Shown: positions 16,366 to 26,478, numbered from the stretch's first letter. The stretch: DNA of 57,330 bases from Cytobacillus sp. S13-E01 (GCF_029193815.1 NZ_JARFVC010000024.1:1-57330); one strand, 5' to 3'. The notes: a model not told the origin generated them from the sequence alone. Program-made: numbers and translations.

Positions 16366-17286
16366 ATGGGTCACTCTCACTCTCATTCCCATAGTGAGGG
16401 CAATTCGCATAGCCATGGACAAAACGTAAACAAAAGAGCATTAAAACTATCCTTCTTTATCATAACTTTTTATATGATAATAGAAGTAATTGGTGGGGTT
16501 ATGACAAACAGCCTTGCCCTCTTATCTGATGCTGGGCATATGCTGAGTGATGCCACTGCCTTAGGGCTCAGTTATTTGGCCATGACATTAGGCGAACGTA
16601 AGGCAACAGAATTTAAGACGTTTGGCTTTAAAAGATTTGAAGTACTTGTTGCCTTTATTAATGGTTTAACGCTGATTGGAATTTCGCTCTATATCTTTTG
16701 GGAAGCATACAGGCGGTTATCCCAACCGCCTGAAGTTATAAGCACTGGAATGCTGATCGTAGCAACTATTGGATTAGTTGTTAATATCCTTGCTGCTTAT
16801 TTATTGATGAAAGGTGACACATCTGGAAACCTGAATATGAAAAGTGCGTTCCTGCATGTTATTGGAGATTTGCTTGGTTCGGTTGGAGCGATTACTGCTG
16901 CACTTTTCATTATGTTCTTCGAATGGGATTTAGCAGATCCAATTGCCAGTGTCCTAGTTGCGGTTCTTATCATTATTAGTGCCTACCGAGTAACCAAGGA
17001 TTCTATTCATATTTTAATGGAAGGCGTACCGGTACATATAAAGGTGGATGATGTTCAAAAAGCCCTCACCTCGATCAAAAATGTCGTTGGAGTACATGAT
17101 CTTCACATTTGGGCGATTTCCTCCGATATCCCTTCTTTAAGCTGCCATATTCTTATCGAGGATACCCAGTTCAGTCAAGCGGTTTTAAAAGATGCAAAAG
17201 ATTTACTTCATGATAAATTTGGTATTGAACATACAACAATCCAAATTGATACGCCCGATATCCAATGTGATATAAAGGATCATTAA
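16366..17286 (+). CDS. czcD: cation diffusion facilitator, zinc/cadmium efflux CzcD
   Basis: A 306-residue CDF-family antiporter exporting Zn2+/Cd2+/Co2+ in exchange for protons. The N-terminus is His-rich (GHSHSHSHSEGNSHSHG). Six membrane helices follow; the transport site is HMLSD in TM2 (SDAGHMLSD) and HVIGD in TM5. The C-terminal cytoplasmic domain (about 215-300) contains VHDLHIWAISSDIPSLSCHI and an ending HTTIQID, typical of CDF dimerisation domains. RBS AAGGAGGG. A palindromic site and a dead czrA copy lie upstream. A perfect terminator follows. Confidence 0.95.
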   Translation: MGHSHSHSHSEGNSHSHGQNVNKRALKLSFFIITFYMIIEVIGGVMTNSLALLSDAGHMLSDATALGLSYLAMTLGERKATEFKTFGFKRFEVLVAFINGLTLIGISLYIFWEAYRRLSQPPEVISTGMLIVATIGLVVNILAAYLLMKGDTSGNLNMKSAFLHVIGDLLGSVGAITAALFIMFFEWDLADPIASVLVAVLIIISAYRVTKDSIHILMEGVPVHIKVDDVQKALTSIKNVVGVHDLHIWAISSDIPSLSCHILIEDTQFSQAVLKDAKDLLHDKFGIEHTTIQIDTPDIQCDIKDH

Positions 17287-17311
17287 TCTAAACCGAAATG
17301 GATAGCATTAC

Positions 17312-17361
17312 AAAAGGACCATCTAAAACTGTTAAACAATTTTAGATGGTCCTTTTCTTTT
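17312..17361 (+). terminator. strong terminator after czcD
   Basis: AAAAGGACCATCTAAAA pairs perfectly with TTTTAGATGGTCCTTTT around an 11-base loop, then TCTTTTC. Between here and the cadA promoter (17362-17555) nothing recognisable was seen. Confidence 0.92.
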
Positions 17362-17555
17362 CAAGTATTTTACTTTTTTGTTTGAATGCCAACAATTTAA
17401 CATAAGTTACCGGTTTTATGTGAAAATAATCTCTATCATTCTATCTTTATTGGACGCAAATTATTAGATTATTAACGGAACATGTTTTATTCATTGAGTC
17501 CAATTATATTGATGGAAGAATATTAGTTTTATAAATTAACTTATTCATATATGTA

Positions 17556-17603
17556 TTGACATTTAAAGACTACCAGACATATAATAAAATCATATATATG
17601 ATT
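17556..17603 (+). promoter_or_regulatory. cadA promoter with palindromic operator
   Basis: TTGACA (17556-17561) and TATAAT (17580-17585) have 18-bp spacing. The perfect 16-bp palindrome AATCATATATATGATT (17588-17603) covers the expected transcription start, and a second TTCATATATG lies just upstream of the -35. Both suit an ArsR-family zinc/cadmium repressor such as CzrA. Confidence 0.72.
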
Positions 17604-17689
17604 ATATACTCATATATTGTTATTAGAAATCGATTTTTAATCTATTACAAAATAATAAAAGTTATATTAAAAAACAAGAAGGTGATCGT

Positions 17690-20053
17690 ATGGGAGCAAG
17701 AGCAGCAATTAAAAGAGAGCTTGTGCTTGAAGGCCTTGATTGCGCTGGATGTGCGGCAAAAATTGAAAAGAATGTCAAGGCAATTAACGGCGTGGACGAA
17801 TGCTCGGTCAATTTTGTGACGAAGACTTTGACAATGAAAACAGATGATTTAAATGGCGATGGTGTTGTATCGGAAGCGAGGCAGCTTATTAATAGCCTAG
17901 AGCCTGGGATTCGCATTAAAGATAAGACAATGGGACACACATCAAAAAAACAGGTTTTGTTTTTAAAGGGGCTGGATTGTGCAAACTGTGCTGCAAAAGT
18001 TGAAAAGCATGTTAACGGTATGGAAGGTGTAACAATAGCAACTGTTGATTTTGTTTCAAAGAAGCTTATTATTGAGGCGCAGAACTCTAATGCGTTGAGC
18101 AGAATTGTAAGTGACGCAATGATCAGTATCCCAAAAATTGAACCGGATATAGAGGTTGTCGTTGAACAAAATTCTTTAAATGATGAAGATGGAGAAGATT
18201 CTGGTATTAAAAAAATGATTTTCCGGCTAGCGGGGGCAGTTATTTTAGGTGCGATTGCCCTAATAGGTGATTTCGGTACAGCAGTTGAACTACCTATATT
18301 TATTTTTAGTTACTTGTTAGCAGGCGGTGACATCCTTTTAAAAGCTGGCAGAAACATCATCCGTGGGCAGATTTTTGATGAGAATTTCCTAATGTCTATT
18401 GCAACCATTGGAGCATTTGCTATCGGTGAATACCCAGAAGGTATTGCTGTTATGTTATTTTTCCAGGTCGGGGAGTTGTTTCAAAGTATTGCCGTTAATC
18501 GTTCCCGAAAATCCATCAGTGATTTAATGGATATCCGACCCGAATTTGCAACCTTAAAAATTGGAACTGAGACGAAGCGGGTAGCACCAGAAGTTGTTAA
18601 TGTTGGCGATGTGATTTTAGTTAAACCTGGTGAGAAAATTCCACTTGACGGAATGATCGTTGAAGGATTTTCCATGGTTGATACATCTGCTTTAACAGGT
18701 GAATCCGTTCCAAGAGAAGTGGAAGAAGGAAACGAAGTATTAAGCGGATTTATGAATACAAATGGGGTCTTGACGATTCAAGTCACCAAAGAATACAGTG
18801 AATCAACGGTAGCTAAGATTCTCGATTTAGTTCAAAATGCAAGCAGTCGTAAAGCGGAAACAGAGAAATTCATCACCAGATTCGCACGATATTATACACC
18901 TGTTGTTGTGCTTGTTGCTGCGTTACTTGCAGTTATTCCACCACTTGTTATTGAGGGTGCTACCTTCTCTGATTGGATTTATCGTTCGCTTGTTTTCTTG
19001 GTTATATCGTGTCCGTGCGCTCTTGTTGTTTCGATCCCACTTGGATTCTTTGGTGGAATCGGCGGAGCGTCTAAAAGCGGTATTCTCGTAAAAGGAAGTA
19101 ATTATTTAGAAGCATTAAATAATGTGAAGTATGTTGTGTTTGATAAAACCGGAACATTGACTAAAGGCGTATTTAAAGTGACAGACATTGTACCAAAAAG
19201 TGACATGACAGAGGGAAACTTATTAGAATATGCAGCCTTAGCAGAAAGCTATTCAAACCATCCAATTGCCCAATCCATCTTAGCCACATATGGTAAAGAG
19301 ATCAATAAGGATGAAATCGCAAGTTATGATGAAATTGCCGGACACGGAATTAAAATTGAAGTGAATGGTAAGACGATATTAGCTGGTAATAAAAAGTTAA
19401 TGCATAAAGAAGCGGTTTTATTTAAAGAAGCAGATGTAATAGGAACAATGGTTCATCTTGCAGTGGATGGGGAATATGCCGGCTACATTGTCATTTCTGA
19501 TGAAGTGAAGGAAGACTCTAAAAAAGCAATTGAAGGCTTAAAAGCATTGGGAATTAAAAAGACAGTCATGCTGACAGGTGATGCAAAAAAGGTCGGGGAA
19601 GCTGTTGGACAAAAGCTAGGATTAGATGAAGTCCGAGCTGAATTGCTCCCACATGAAAAAGTCGAACAGGTGGAATTGCTGGACAGTCAAAAACAAAAAA
19701 ATGAAAAGTTGATTTTTGTAGGTGATGGTATTAATGATACACCTGTATTAGCACGAGCAGATATCGGAATAGCAATGGGCGGACTAGGATCAGATGCAGC
19801 GATTGAAGCTGCAGATGTTGTAATCATGACTGATGAACCGTCAAAAATTGTCACCGCTATAAAAATCGCCAAACGCACCCGTAGAATTGTTTGGCAAAAT
19901 ATTATTTTTGCTCTTGGTACTAAAGGGATCGTCTTGTTATTAGGGGCATTCGGCCTTGCAACGATGTGGGAAGCAATTATTTCCGATGTTGGTGTAACAT
20001 TGCTTGCCGTTCTTAATGCGATGCGTGCGTTAAAAGTTGACCGTTTATCATAA
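17690..20053 (+). CDS. cadA: P1B-type heavy-metal ATPase CadA (Cd/Zn/Pb efflux)
   Basis: A 787-residue P-type ATPase. It has two N-terminal heavy-metal-associated domains with GLDCAGC (Cys 18 and 21) and GLDCANC (about 97-103), then eight membrane helices. Transport motif CPC is C441-P-C443, phosphorylation site D485-KTGTLTKG, HP motif SYSNHPIAQS, TGDAKK, and hinge GDGINDTPVLARADIGIAMG. CPC and the C-terminal DVGVTLLAVLNAMR with a conserved Asp place it in the Zn/Cd/Pb class rather than the copper class. RBS AAGGTGA precedes ATG 17690. The promoter carries ArsR-type palindromes, so it should be induced by zinc or cadmium together with czcD. Confidence 0.96.
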   Translation: MGARAAIKRELVLEGLDCAGCAAKIEKNVKAINGVDECSVNFVTKTLTMKTDDLNGDGVVSEARQLINSLEPGIRIKDKTMGHTSKKQVLFLKGLDCANCAAKVEKHVNGMEGVTIATVDFVSKKLIIEAQNSNALSRIVSDAMISIPKIEPDIEVVVEQNSLNDEDGEDSGIKKMIFRLAGAVILGAIALIGDFGTAVELPIFIFSYLLAGGDILLKAGRNIIRGQIFDENFLMSIATIGAFAIGEYPEGIAVMLFFQVGELFQSIAVNRSRKSISDLMDIRPEFATLKIGTETKRVAPEVVNVGDVILVKPGEKIPLDGMIVEGFSMVDTSALTGESVPREVEEGNEVLSGFMNTNGVLTIQVTKEYSESTVAKILDLVQNASSRKAETEKFITRFARYYTPVVVLVAALLAVIPPLVIEGATFSDWIYRSLVFLVISCPCALVVSIPLGFFGGIGGASKSGILVKGSNYLEALNNVKYVVFDKTGTLTKGVFKVTDIVPKSDMTEGNLLEYAALAESYSNHPIAQSILATYGKEINKDEIASYDEIAGHGIKIEVNGKTILAGNKKLMHKEAVLFKEADVIGTMVHLAVDGEYAGYIVISDEVKEDSKKAIEGLKALGIKKTVMLTGDAKKVGEAVGQKLGLDEVRAELLPHEKVEQVELLDSQKQKNEKLIFVGDGINDTPVLARADIGIAMGGLGSDAAIEAADVVIMTDEPSKIVTAIKIAKRTRRIVWQNIIFALGTKGIVLLLGAFGLATMWEAIISDVGVTLLAVLNAMRALKVDRLS

Positions 20054-20330
20054 ATGCAAAAATGGCAATTGGTGGTTCATTAATCAAAGTCTATGATAAA
20101 GTGTTAAAAAGGGTGAAATCTCTTAATTGTTAACAATCTAAAATAAAGTTGTGTACTTTTAATATAGGCCAATCTGAAGCTTATACCAAAACTAAAAAAA
20201 GTGGTTGACTTGTTAACCAAAGAGTAAACAACAGCACTACTATCTATATTTATGAGACTTCACTTGCAGCCAGTCCACTAACGACTTTGAACAGGTATTG
20301 CACCAAATATTAAAATAGCTAGAAACTTTA

Positions 20331-20364
20331 AATCAATCAAGGATATAGCTTGATTGATTTTTTT
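20331..20364 (+). terminator. Rho-independent terminator
   Basis: AATCAATCAAG and CTTGATTGATT pair perfectly around GATATAG, then TTTTT. It ends either cadA or an unrecognised remnant in 20054-20330; that stretch holds no intact gene. Confidence 0.9.
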
Positions 20365-20382
20365 ATAATATCTGGATTTATA

Positions 20383-20563
20383 TGTGACAGCATAAAATTT
20401 TATGCCTAGTTTTGGTGTTTTGCTCCGGTCGTCATCTACCCTATGGTATAAGCCATTTCCTTTAAGGAGAAAAAAACACCTTCTTATAGGAACTGCCTTA
20501 TGCTTACCTTACACAGGATGTGCTGATGTCGATGTTCCTTGGAAGCGGGGCCCTGCGCTTTTG
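20383..20563 (+). repeat. repeat A copy 4, diverged full-length
   Basis: It begins GTGACAGCATAAAATTTTATGCCTAG, with TTTTGCTCCGGTCGTCATC at the core start, the internal CACAGGATGTGCTGATGTCGATGTTC block and GGGGCCCTGCGCTTTTG at the end. The outer GGCGCC palindrome has decayed to GGTCGTC / GGGGCCC. It starts about 17 bases after a terminator. Confidence 0.85.
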
Positions 20564-20703
20564 TTCTTCGCAGATATGAATATTTTAATTTTATAGAGTG
20601 TTTCGATATCGTTTAAATCTCTAATCCAACTTTTTCTAAAAAGAAAGACTTTAATAACGAACGTCTATTCGCTACAATAGAAGTATTGGATGAGGTGAAA
20701 ATG

Positions 20704-22983
20704 ATGAGAGTTCGAAAAAATATTCATGAGGTTATTGAGTTAATTAGGGAAACGCCACAATTTCAAGAGAATTTAGTACATTGGCATACAATTGAACCTA
20801 AAGCTGCAGATTGTGTTGATATTCCAGATAGTATTAATGATAGATTAAAATCCGCATTAAATAAAAGAGGGATAAATAATCTTTATACGCACCAAGCAAG
20901 TGCATATAGTGCGGTCAGGAATAATGAAAACTTTGTTGCTGTCACACCCACTGCTTCTGGGAAAACACTCTGCTATAATCTACCCGTACTGCAAAATATA
21001 CTGGAAAATAATCAAAGTAGAGCGTTATACTTATTTCCTACTAAAGCACTTGCTCAAGACCAAAAAAGTGAACTTAATGAAATCATCGAAGAAATGGGTG
21101 CGGCGATAAATAGCTATACATATGACGGAGATACGCCAGCAAATATTAGGCAGGTCGTTAGAAAGGCCGGTCATATTGTAATTACCAACCCTGATATGCT
21201 CCATTCCGCAATCCTTCCACATCATACAAAATGGGTTTCTTTATTTGAGAACCTTAAATATGTTGTCATTGATGAACTGCATATTTATCGAGGAGTTTTT
21301 GGAAGTCATGTTGCAAATGTAATCCGTAGATTAAAGAGAATCTGTGAATTTTATGGAAGTAAGCCAATTTTTATGTGTACATCAGCTACTATTGCAAATC
21401 CAAAGGAACTTGCCGAACAATTAACTGGTGTAGAAATGAAACTGATAGATAATAATGGGGCACCAACTGGCAAAAAACACTTTGTTTTTTATAATCCACC
21501 GATTGTCAATAAACCGTTAAATATTCGTAGAAGTGCGACACTTGAAGTAAGGAAACTAGCAAGTGAATTTTTAAAAAATAAAATTCAAACGATTGTATTT
21601 GCAAGAAGTAGAGTGCGGGTTGAAATTATCTTAACTTATTTACAAGAGCTGGTTAAAAATCAGCTTGGTGCTAAATCAATACGTGGCTATAGAGGTGGGT
21701 ATTTACCTAAGCAACGTCGTGAAATTGAGAAAGGGTTGCGTAATGGTGAGATTTACGGGGTTGTTAGCACGAATGCACTTGAGTTAGGCGTCGATATAGG
21801 TCAACTACAAGTTTGTATAATGACTGGGTATCCAGGGACGATTGCGAGTGCCTGGCAGCAAGCTGGTCGTGCTGGAAGAAGGCAAGGAGAAGCGATTATC
21901 ATCATGGTTGCAAGCTCAAGTCCATTGGATCAATATATGATTCAAAACCCTGACTATTTTTTCAGTAGTAATCCAGAGACAGCTCGTATTAACCCAGATA
22001 ATTTAATTATTTTAGTTGACCATATTAAGTGTGCTGCCTATGAATTACCTTTTCAAGAAGGTGACACATTTGATGGGGTAGATCTAGAGGAGCTTTTAGA
22101 GTTTCTAACAGAAGAACGAGTATTGCATCATAACGGAAGTAAATGGTATTGGATGAATGATTCATTCCCTGCTCACAACATTAGCCTGCGGTCTGCATCA
22201 CAAGAAAATATTGTTATTATTGATCAATCCGATGTTGCTTCTGTAAAAGTAATTGGAGAGATGGATAGATTTAGCGCTATGACGCTTTTACATGATGAGG
22301 CGATTTATCTTCATCAAGGGGTTCAATACCAGGTAGAAAAGCTTGATTGGGAGGAAAAGAAGGCGTTTGTCCGTGAGGTTGATGTGGATTACTTTACCGA
22401 CGCTAATCTAGCTGTTCAATTACGAGTGTTAGAGATTGATAAGGAACGCATACAAGAGAAATTTGAAATTGGCTTTGGTGATGTAACGGTTCAAGCAATG
22501 GCTACCATCTTTAAAAAGATAAAATTTGAAACACATGAGAATATCGGTTCAGGACCGATTCATTTGCCTGAAGAAGAACTCCATACATCAGCAGCATGGA
22601 TCAGTATAAGTAAAGCTGAGTTAGAAGAGTTAAGTGAACAAAGGATTGAGGAAGGTCTTATTGGTGTTGCAAATGTCTTACGCCATGTTGCCCCGCTCCT
22701 TGTAATGTGCGATCCAGCTGATTTGCACGTCGTTCCACAAGTAAAAGCAGTCCATAATGAGCAGCCTACAATATTTCTATATGATAGATACCCAGGTGGC
22801 GTGGGATTGAGTGAAAAAGTTTATGGAATTTTCGAAGCTATTTTAGAAGAAGCTGAAAAAATGATTTCATACTGTAGCTGCGAAACTGGATGTCCTTCAT
22901 GCATTGGTACTGAAGTATCAAATGATATGATAAAACTAGATGCACTTAAACTAGTTCAGAAACTTAAAAAACAAGTTAAATGA
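20704..22983 (+). CDS. mrfA: ATP-dependent helicase MrfA (YprA)
   Basis: About 759 residues. The start is ATG 20704 (GAGGTG 6 bases before); ATG 20701 is the alternative. Superfamily 2 helicase: Walker A TPTASGKT, motif II variant DELH (VIDELHIYRG), motif III TSATIANP, and motif VI QAGRAGRR, which is strongly conserved with B. subtilis YprA. A C-terminal four-cysteine zinc site (SCETGCPSC region) closes the protein. In B. subtilis MrfA works with the exonuclease MrfB in an excision pathway for mitomycin C adducts, independent of UvrABC. The mrfB homologue follows after 15 bases, so the pair is an operon here. Confidence 0.95.
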   Translation: MRVRKNIHEVIELIRETPQFQENLVHWHTIEPKAADCVDIPDSINDRLKSALNKRGINNLYTHQASAYSAVRNNENFVAVTPTASGKTLCYNLPVLQNILENNQSRALYLFPTKALAQDQKSELNEIIEEMGAAINSYTYDGDTPANIRQVVRKAGHIVITNPDMLHSAILPHHTKWVSLFENLKYVVIDELHIYRGVFGSHVANVIRRLKRICEFYGSKPIFMCTSATIANPKELAEQLTGVEMKLIDNNGAPTGKKHFVFYNPPIVNKPLNIRRSATLEVRKLASEFLKNKIQTIVFARSRVRVEIILTYLQELVKNQLGAKSIRGYRGGYLPKQRREIEKGLRNGEIYGVVSTNALELGVDIGQLQVCIMTGYPGTIASAWQQAGRAGRRQGEAIIIMVASSSPLDQYMIQNPDYFFSSNPETARINPDNLIILVDHIKCAAYELPFQEGDTFDGVDLEELLEFLTEERVLHHNGSKWYWMNDSFPAHNISLRSASQENIVIIDQSDVASVKVIGEMDRFSAMTLLHDEAIYLHQGVQYQVEKLDWEEKKAFVREVDVDYFTDANLAVQLRVLEIDKERIQEKFEIGFGDVTVQAMATIFKKIKFETHENIGSGPIHLPEEELHTSAAWISISKAELEELSEQRIEEGLIGVANVLRHVAPLLVMCDPADLHVVPQVKAVHNEQPTIFLYDRYPGGVGLSEKVYGIFEAILEEAEKMISYCSCETGCPSCIGTEVSNDMIKLDALKLVQKLKKQVK

Positions 22984-22998
22984 AAACGAGGGCTTTCA

Positions 22999-24261
22999 AT
23001 GTCAATAAAGGGTAAATTAAATCGTTTAAAAAATCATATTACATTAGAACAACCTCGCGAACAAAAGAAAACCACAGAGGTAACAGAAACCAAGAAAGAG
23101 GAAATCCCATTCCTTGAGAAGTGGCTTCAATTTGGAGCAAAGCCATTTTATTTTGACGACTCTTATTGTTTAGTAAGAACTGTAACATATCCACTAGACT
23201 ATCAACATGGGCTATATTGCTTTAAGGAATTAAATGATATCGTGAAAATGTGGAATGAAACTAGCACCGAGCACCCTCTGTCTAGTAGAGATCATAGGTC
23301 TTCTGATTTATTCTTTTTTGATACAGAAACAACTGGTCTAGGAGGTGGAGTGGGTAACACAATTTTTCTACTAGGACAAGCAAGGATAACAGAGCAAGAA
23401 GTTGTTCTAACTCAACATTTTCTTCCAAATCCAGGAGCTGAAGTTGCACTATTTCAGAGCTTCCTTTCATGTGTGGATTACACCACATTAGTTACTTATA
23501 ACGGAAAATCATTTGATTGGCCACAGCTTAAGACTCGTCATACCCTTATAAGAGATGCAATCCCCAAATTACCTGAATTTGGTCATTTTGATTTATATCA
23601 TGCTTCACGAAGACTATGGAAAAAAAGACTCGAATCTGTACGCTTAACGAATGTTGAAAAAGAAATTCTAGATATTAAAAGAACGAATGATGTGCCAGGT
23701 TACTTAGCACCGATTATTTACTTCGATTATCTTCAAAACAAAAATCCAGAAGGAATATTTGGTGTAATGGTACATAATGAAGCAGATATACTTTCACTTA
23801 TCAGTTTATATATTCATTTATCCAAAACTCTCTTATCTACCGATACCAATCAATCTGAACAGTATGAAGTAGCTCGTTGGTTTGATTCACTAGGGCAAAA
23901 AAGAGTGGCGGCAGAGGGGTACAGGTTAGCTTCGTTACAAAATACTGATGAATCTATCAGTGCTAAGTTTGCTTTAGCCATTATCAATAAGAAAAATCGA
24001 AATTGGAGTGAGGCAATTCTTAACTATAAAGATGTTTATAGGCATGGTGGGACTCATTATAAAATAAAAGCCGCGATTGAATTATCAAAGCTGTACGAAC
24101 ATAAAATCAAGGATATCCAAACCGCTAGTGATTTTGCAGAGCTTGCTTTTAATTTGTGGAAAGGTAAACAAAGACTAATAAAAGCAAAGGAAGTGACCGA
24201 GCGCTTAGAGTTCGAAAAACGAATTTCTCGGCTAAAAAACAAATGTGGGAATGTTCAGTAA
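22999..24261 (+). CDS. mrfB: exonuclease MrfB (YprB), RNase H-fold
   Basis: A 420-residue partner of MrfA. A DEDD-type 3'-5' exonuclease domain occupies about 85-280: the first acidic motif is FFDTETTGLGGG, YNGKSFDWPQLKTRH is the second region, and HNEADILSL the last. The C-terminal third (about 290-400) is helical with repeated A-x-x-x-Y/L patterns consistent with TPR-like repeats. It begins 15 bases after mrfA with a moderate GAGGG site. In the family, nuclease activity removes the strand around the mitomycin adduct. Confidence 0.93.
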   Translation: MSIKGKLNRLKNHITLEQPREQKKTTEVTETKKEEIPFLEKWLQFGAKPFYFDDSYCLVRTVTYPLDYQHGLYCFKELNDIVKMWNETSTEHPLSSRDHRSSDLFFFDTETTGLGGGVGNTIFLLGQARITEQEVVLTQHFLPNPGAEVALFQSFLSCVDYTTLVTYNGKSFDWPQLKTRHTLIRDAIPKLPEFGHFDLYHASRRLWKKRLESVRLTNVEKEILDIKRTNDVPGYLAPIIYFDYLQNKNPEGIFGVMVHNEADILSLISLYIHLSKTLLSTDTNQSEQYEVARWFDSLGQKRVAAEGYRLASLQNTDESISAKFALAIINKKNRNWSEAILNYKDVYRHGGTHYKIKAAIELSKLYEHKIKDIQTASDFAELAFNLWKGKQRLIKAKEVTERLEFEKRISRLKNKCGNVQ

Positions 24262-24433
24262 ATATTCCTCGGGTAAGTGCAAAATTTGAGGTTTTTTAAG
24301 CTGATTTGTCGATTATAGAAAAAATATGGTATTCTTTAAATTTACATTGTAGAAAAATGTTGATAGGTGTAAAATATAAATTTGGAATGATTCATTTTCG
24401 TTCTAACTTTATAATTGTAATGGAGAGAGTAGC

Positions 24434-24529
24434 ATGTATAAAAAAGTTCTATATTTATACTTTTTAGTTGTTTTTATTATTGTATGGATCCTCTCAGGAA
24501 TTAAAGATGGACTTTATACATTTCTATAA
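24434..24529 (+). CDS. single-pass membrane peptide, 31 residues
   Basis: A short gene from ATG 24434 to TAA 24527, preceded by GGAGAG 8 bases upstream. The product is MYKK, then a hydrophobic helix (VLYLYFLVVFIIVWILSG) and a short tail (IKDGLYTFL). N-terminal lysines and one membrane span are typical of small bacterial membrane peptides. It sits between mrfB and cotD. No family name is known to me. Confidence 0.55.
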   Translation: MYKKVLYLYFLVVFIIVWILSGIKDGLYTFL

Positions 24530-24691
24530 ACGATAAATTAAATTCTTTAGTTAACAGGTAAATTAATCGTTAAAAATGAAGCAATCTTAAATAAACCTAG
24601 TAAAATAGGTATTTGTATTAGTACATGTGGCCCCATTTCTTCATAGGCTGATAGTGTAACACAGATGAAGGAAAGGAAAGGGGAAATTCAT

Positions 24692-24928
24692 ATGTTTGGA
24701 AGACCTAACATGGCAGCACCTATTGTATACCCAACAAAATGTAACACTCAACATTTTTGTCATAAGACGGTAGTACCACATATTCATCCGTCACATACTC
24801 AAAATGTAAACCATCACATGTATGAGCATGTACACTATTATCCACACACTGAATCTGTTGCGAATGAAGTTTCACATCAACATTTTAACTGCGGTCCTGG
24901 TATGCCGCACCCGTTCCCAGGCAGATAA
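24692..24928 (+). CDS. cotD: spore coat protein CotD
   Basis: A 78-residue inner spore-coat protein rich in His, Pro and Cys. The segments AAPIVYPTKCNTQH, VVPHIHPSHTQNVNHH and EHVHYYPHTES follow B. subtilis CotD closely. The start is ATG 24692, because AAAGGGG lies at the right distance; the in-frame ATG at 24665 has no ribosome site. In relatives it is transcribed in the mother cell late in sporulation. Position between mrfB and ypsA matches B. subtilis. Confidence 0.93.
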   Translation: MFGRPNMAAPIVYPTKCNTQHFCHKTVVPHIHPSHTQNVNHHMYEHVHYYPHTESVANEVSHQHFNCGPGMPHPFPGR

Positions 24929-25006
24929 TGATAGACGAACAGGGGCTGAGACAGATCAGTTCCTGTTTCTCTATATTACTTATTTTATATTTAAAGGAGT
25001 TATAAA

Positions 25007-25576
25007 TTGAGTAGGATAGTTGCCGTATCAGGCTATAAGCCGCATGAATTAGGTATCTTTAAAAATGATCAACCAGAAGTTGACTTCATTAAAAAGGCTT
25101 TAAAGAAACAGATCCAACAATTAGCAGAAGATGGTTTAGAGTGGGTTATCGTTAGTGGACAATTAGGTACTGAACTATGGGCCGCAGAAATTACATACGA
25201 TCTTCAAGTAGAATATCCTGATTTAAAGCTTGCGGTCTTTACACCATTTCTCGAACAAGAAGAAAATTGGAAAGATGATAATAAAGAGTATTATGATTTT
25301 ATTTTGTCTCAAGCCGATTATGTTAATAGTATAACGAATAAAAAATATGAGAATCCCAACCAATTCCGTTTAAAGAATCAATTTTTTATTGATAAAAGTG
25401 ATGCCCTGATTCTGTTATATGATGAGGATAACCCTGGTAATCCTCAATATATTCTAAAAGAGGCAAAAAAGCGGGCAGAAAATGAGCAATATGATATTTA
25501 CTTGATAAATTCATATGATTTGCAAATGATTGTTGAAGAAGAAAGGATGAAAAAGACAAATTTTTGGCCTGAATGA
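25007..25576 (+). CDS. ypsA: YpsA, SLOG-superfamily protein (DUF1273)
   Basis: A 189-residue cytosolic protein of a Rossmann-like nucleotide-binding family. It starts with TTG 25007 after AAAGGAG. N-terminal [13 protein letters not shown] and the [19 protein letters not shown] region (about 45-63) are the family signatures, including the Gly-rich ligand loop; [20 protein letters not shown]-type sequence follows near residue 135. In B. subtilis and S. aureus YpsA is linked to cell division and lies directly before gpsB, as here. Confidence 0.92.
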   Translation: MSRIVAVSGYKPHELGIFKNDQPEVDFIKKALKKQIQQLAEDGLEWVIVSGQLGTELWAAEITYDLQVEYPDLKLAVFTPFLEQEENWKDDNKEYYDFILSQADYVNSITNKKYENPNQFRLKNQFFIDKSDALILLYDEDNPGNPQYILKEAKKRAENEQYDIYLINSYDLQMIVEEERMKKTNFWPE

Positions 25577-25687
25577 GAGAAATAACCTATTGGCTTTAAT
25601 TACATCTTAAAAGAAAAATTGACAAGCCGTTAAATTTTTGAAAAAATAGAATGAGAAGATTGGGGAAAGTGTATCGAGGTGAATACT

Positions 25688-25987
25688 ATGTTATCGGATA
25701 AAAAGTTAAACGTGAAAGATATTCTTGAAAAAGAATTTAGGACAGGTATGAGGGGATATAAACAAGAGGATGTGGACAAATTTTTAGATTTAATCATAAA
25801 AGATTACGAAACATTCCAACAAGAAATTGATGAACTACAACAGGAAAATGTACGATTGAAGCGCCAATTAGATGATTCATTTAAAAAACAACCTACACCA
25901 CCACAAACAGGGACCACTAATTTTGACATATTAAAAAGGTTATCCAATTTAGAAAAACATGTATTTGGAAGTAAGTTGTTTGATTGA
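25688..25987 (+). CDS. gpsB: cell-division regulator GpsB
   Basis: A 99-residue DivIVA-like adaptor that coordinates penicillin-binding proteins at the septum. Start ATG 25688 with GAGGTG at ideal spacing. The N-terminal membrane/peptide-binding domain has [32 protein letters not shown], the coiled coil follows ([16 protein letters not shown]), and the C-terminal trimer helix is [20 protein letters not shown]. All are almost identical to B. subtilis. Confidence 0.96.
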   Translation: MLSDKKLNVKDILEKEFRTGMRGYKQEDVDKFLDLIIKDYETFQQEIDELQQENVRLKRQLDDSFKKQPTPPQTGTTNFDILKRLSNLEKHVFGSKLFD

Positions 25988-26013
25988 TGTCAAATATTAC
26001 TAGTGAAAATTAG

Positions 26014-26042
26014 TTGCTTTTCTGCGCTTTTTTTACTATAAT
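26014..26042 (+). promoter_or_regulatory. rnpB promoter
   Basis: TTGCTT (26014-26019) and TATAAT (26037-26042) with a 17-bp spacer. The predicted start about 10 bases later agrees with the 5' end of the RNase P RNA. Confidence 0.85.
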
Positions 26043-26052
26043 AATTTAGCAA

Positions 26053-26461
26053 CATTAATAACGTTCGGGTAATTGCTGTAAATTAATTTTTACAGAGGAA
26101 AGTCCATGCTCGCACGGTCTGAGATGTCCGTAGTGTTCGTGCCTAGCGAAAAAATAAGCTAGGGTAGTTTGGTGTAAACTGGACTAACGGCAGGGAAAAA
26201 ACCTAAGTCCTTATGGATATGGTTTGAATACCTTGAAAGTGCCACAGTGACGTAGTCTTGTAAGAAATTACAAGAGTGGAACGGGTAAACCCCTCGAGCG
26301 AGAAACCCAAATTTGGTAGGGGCACCTTCCTTAAGGAATTCAACAAGAGGAAGGACAGACCTATTGCGGTCTGTAGATAGATGATTACCACCTATGTACG
26401 AGGCATTTTGCCGATTGCAGTACGCTGGTACAAAACATGGCTTATAGAACGTTATTAGTGT
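26053..26461 (+). ncRNA. rnpB: RNase P RNA, Bacillus type B
   Basis: The catalytic RNA that trims the 5' leader of pre-tRNA. Conserved blocks: AACGTTCGGGTAATTGCTG at the 5' end, GAGGAAAGTCCATGCTCGCA, GAAAGTGCCACAGTGACGTA, GGGTAAACCCCTCGAGCGAG, and the 3' ACAAAACATGGCTTATAGAA, with terminal pairing of AATAACGTT to AACGTTATT. Length about 409 nt. The ends are estimated from B. subtilis. Confidence 0.97.
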
Positions 26462-26478
26462 ATATAAATTACGTTATT

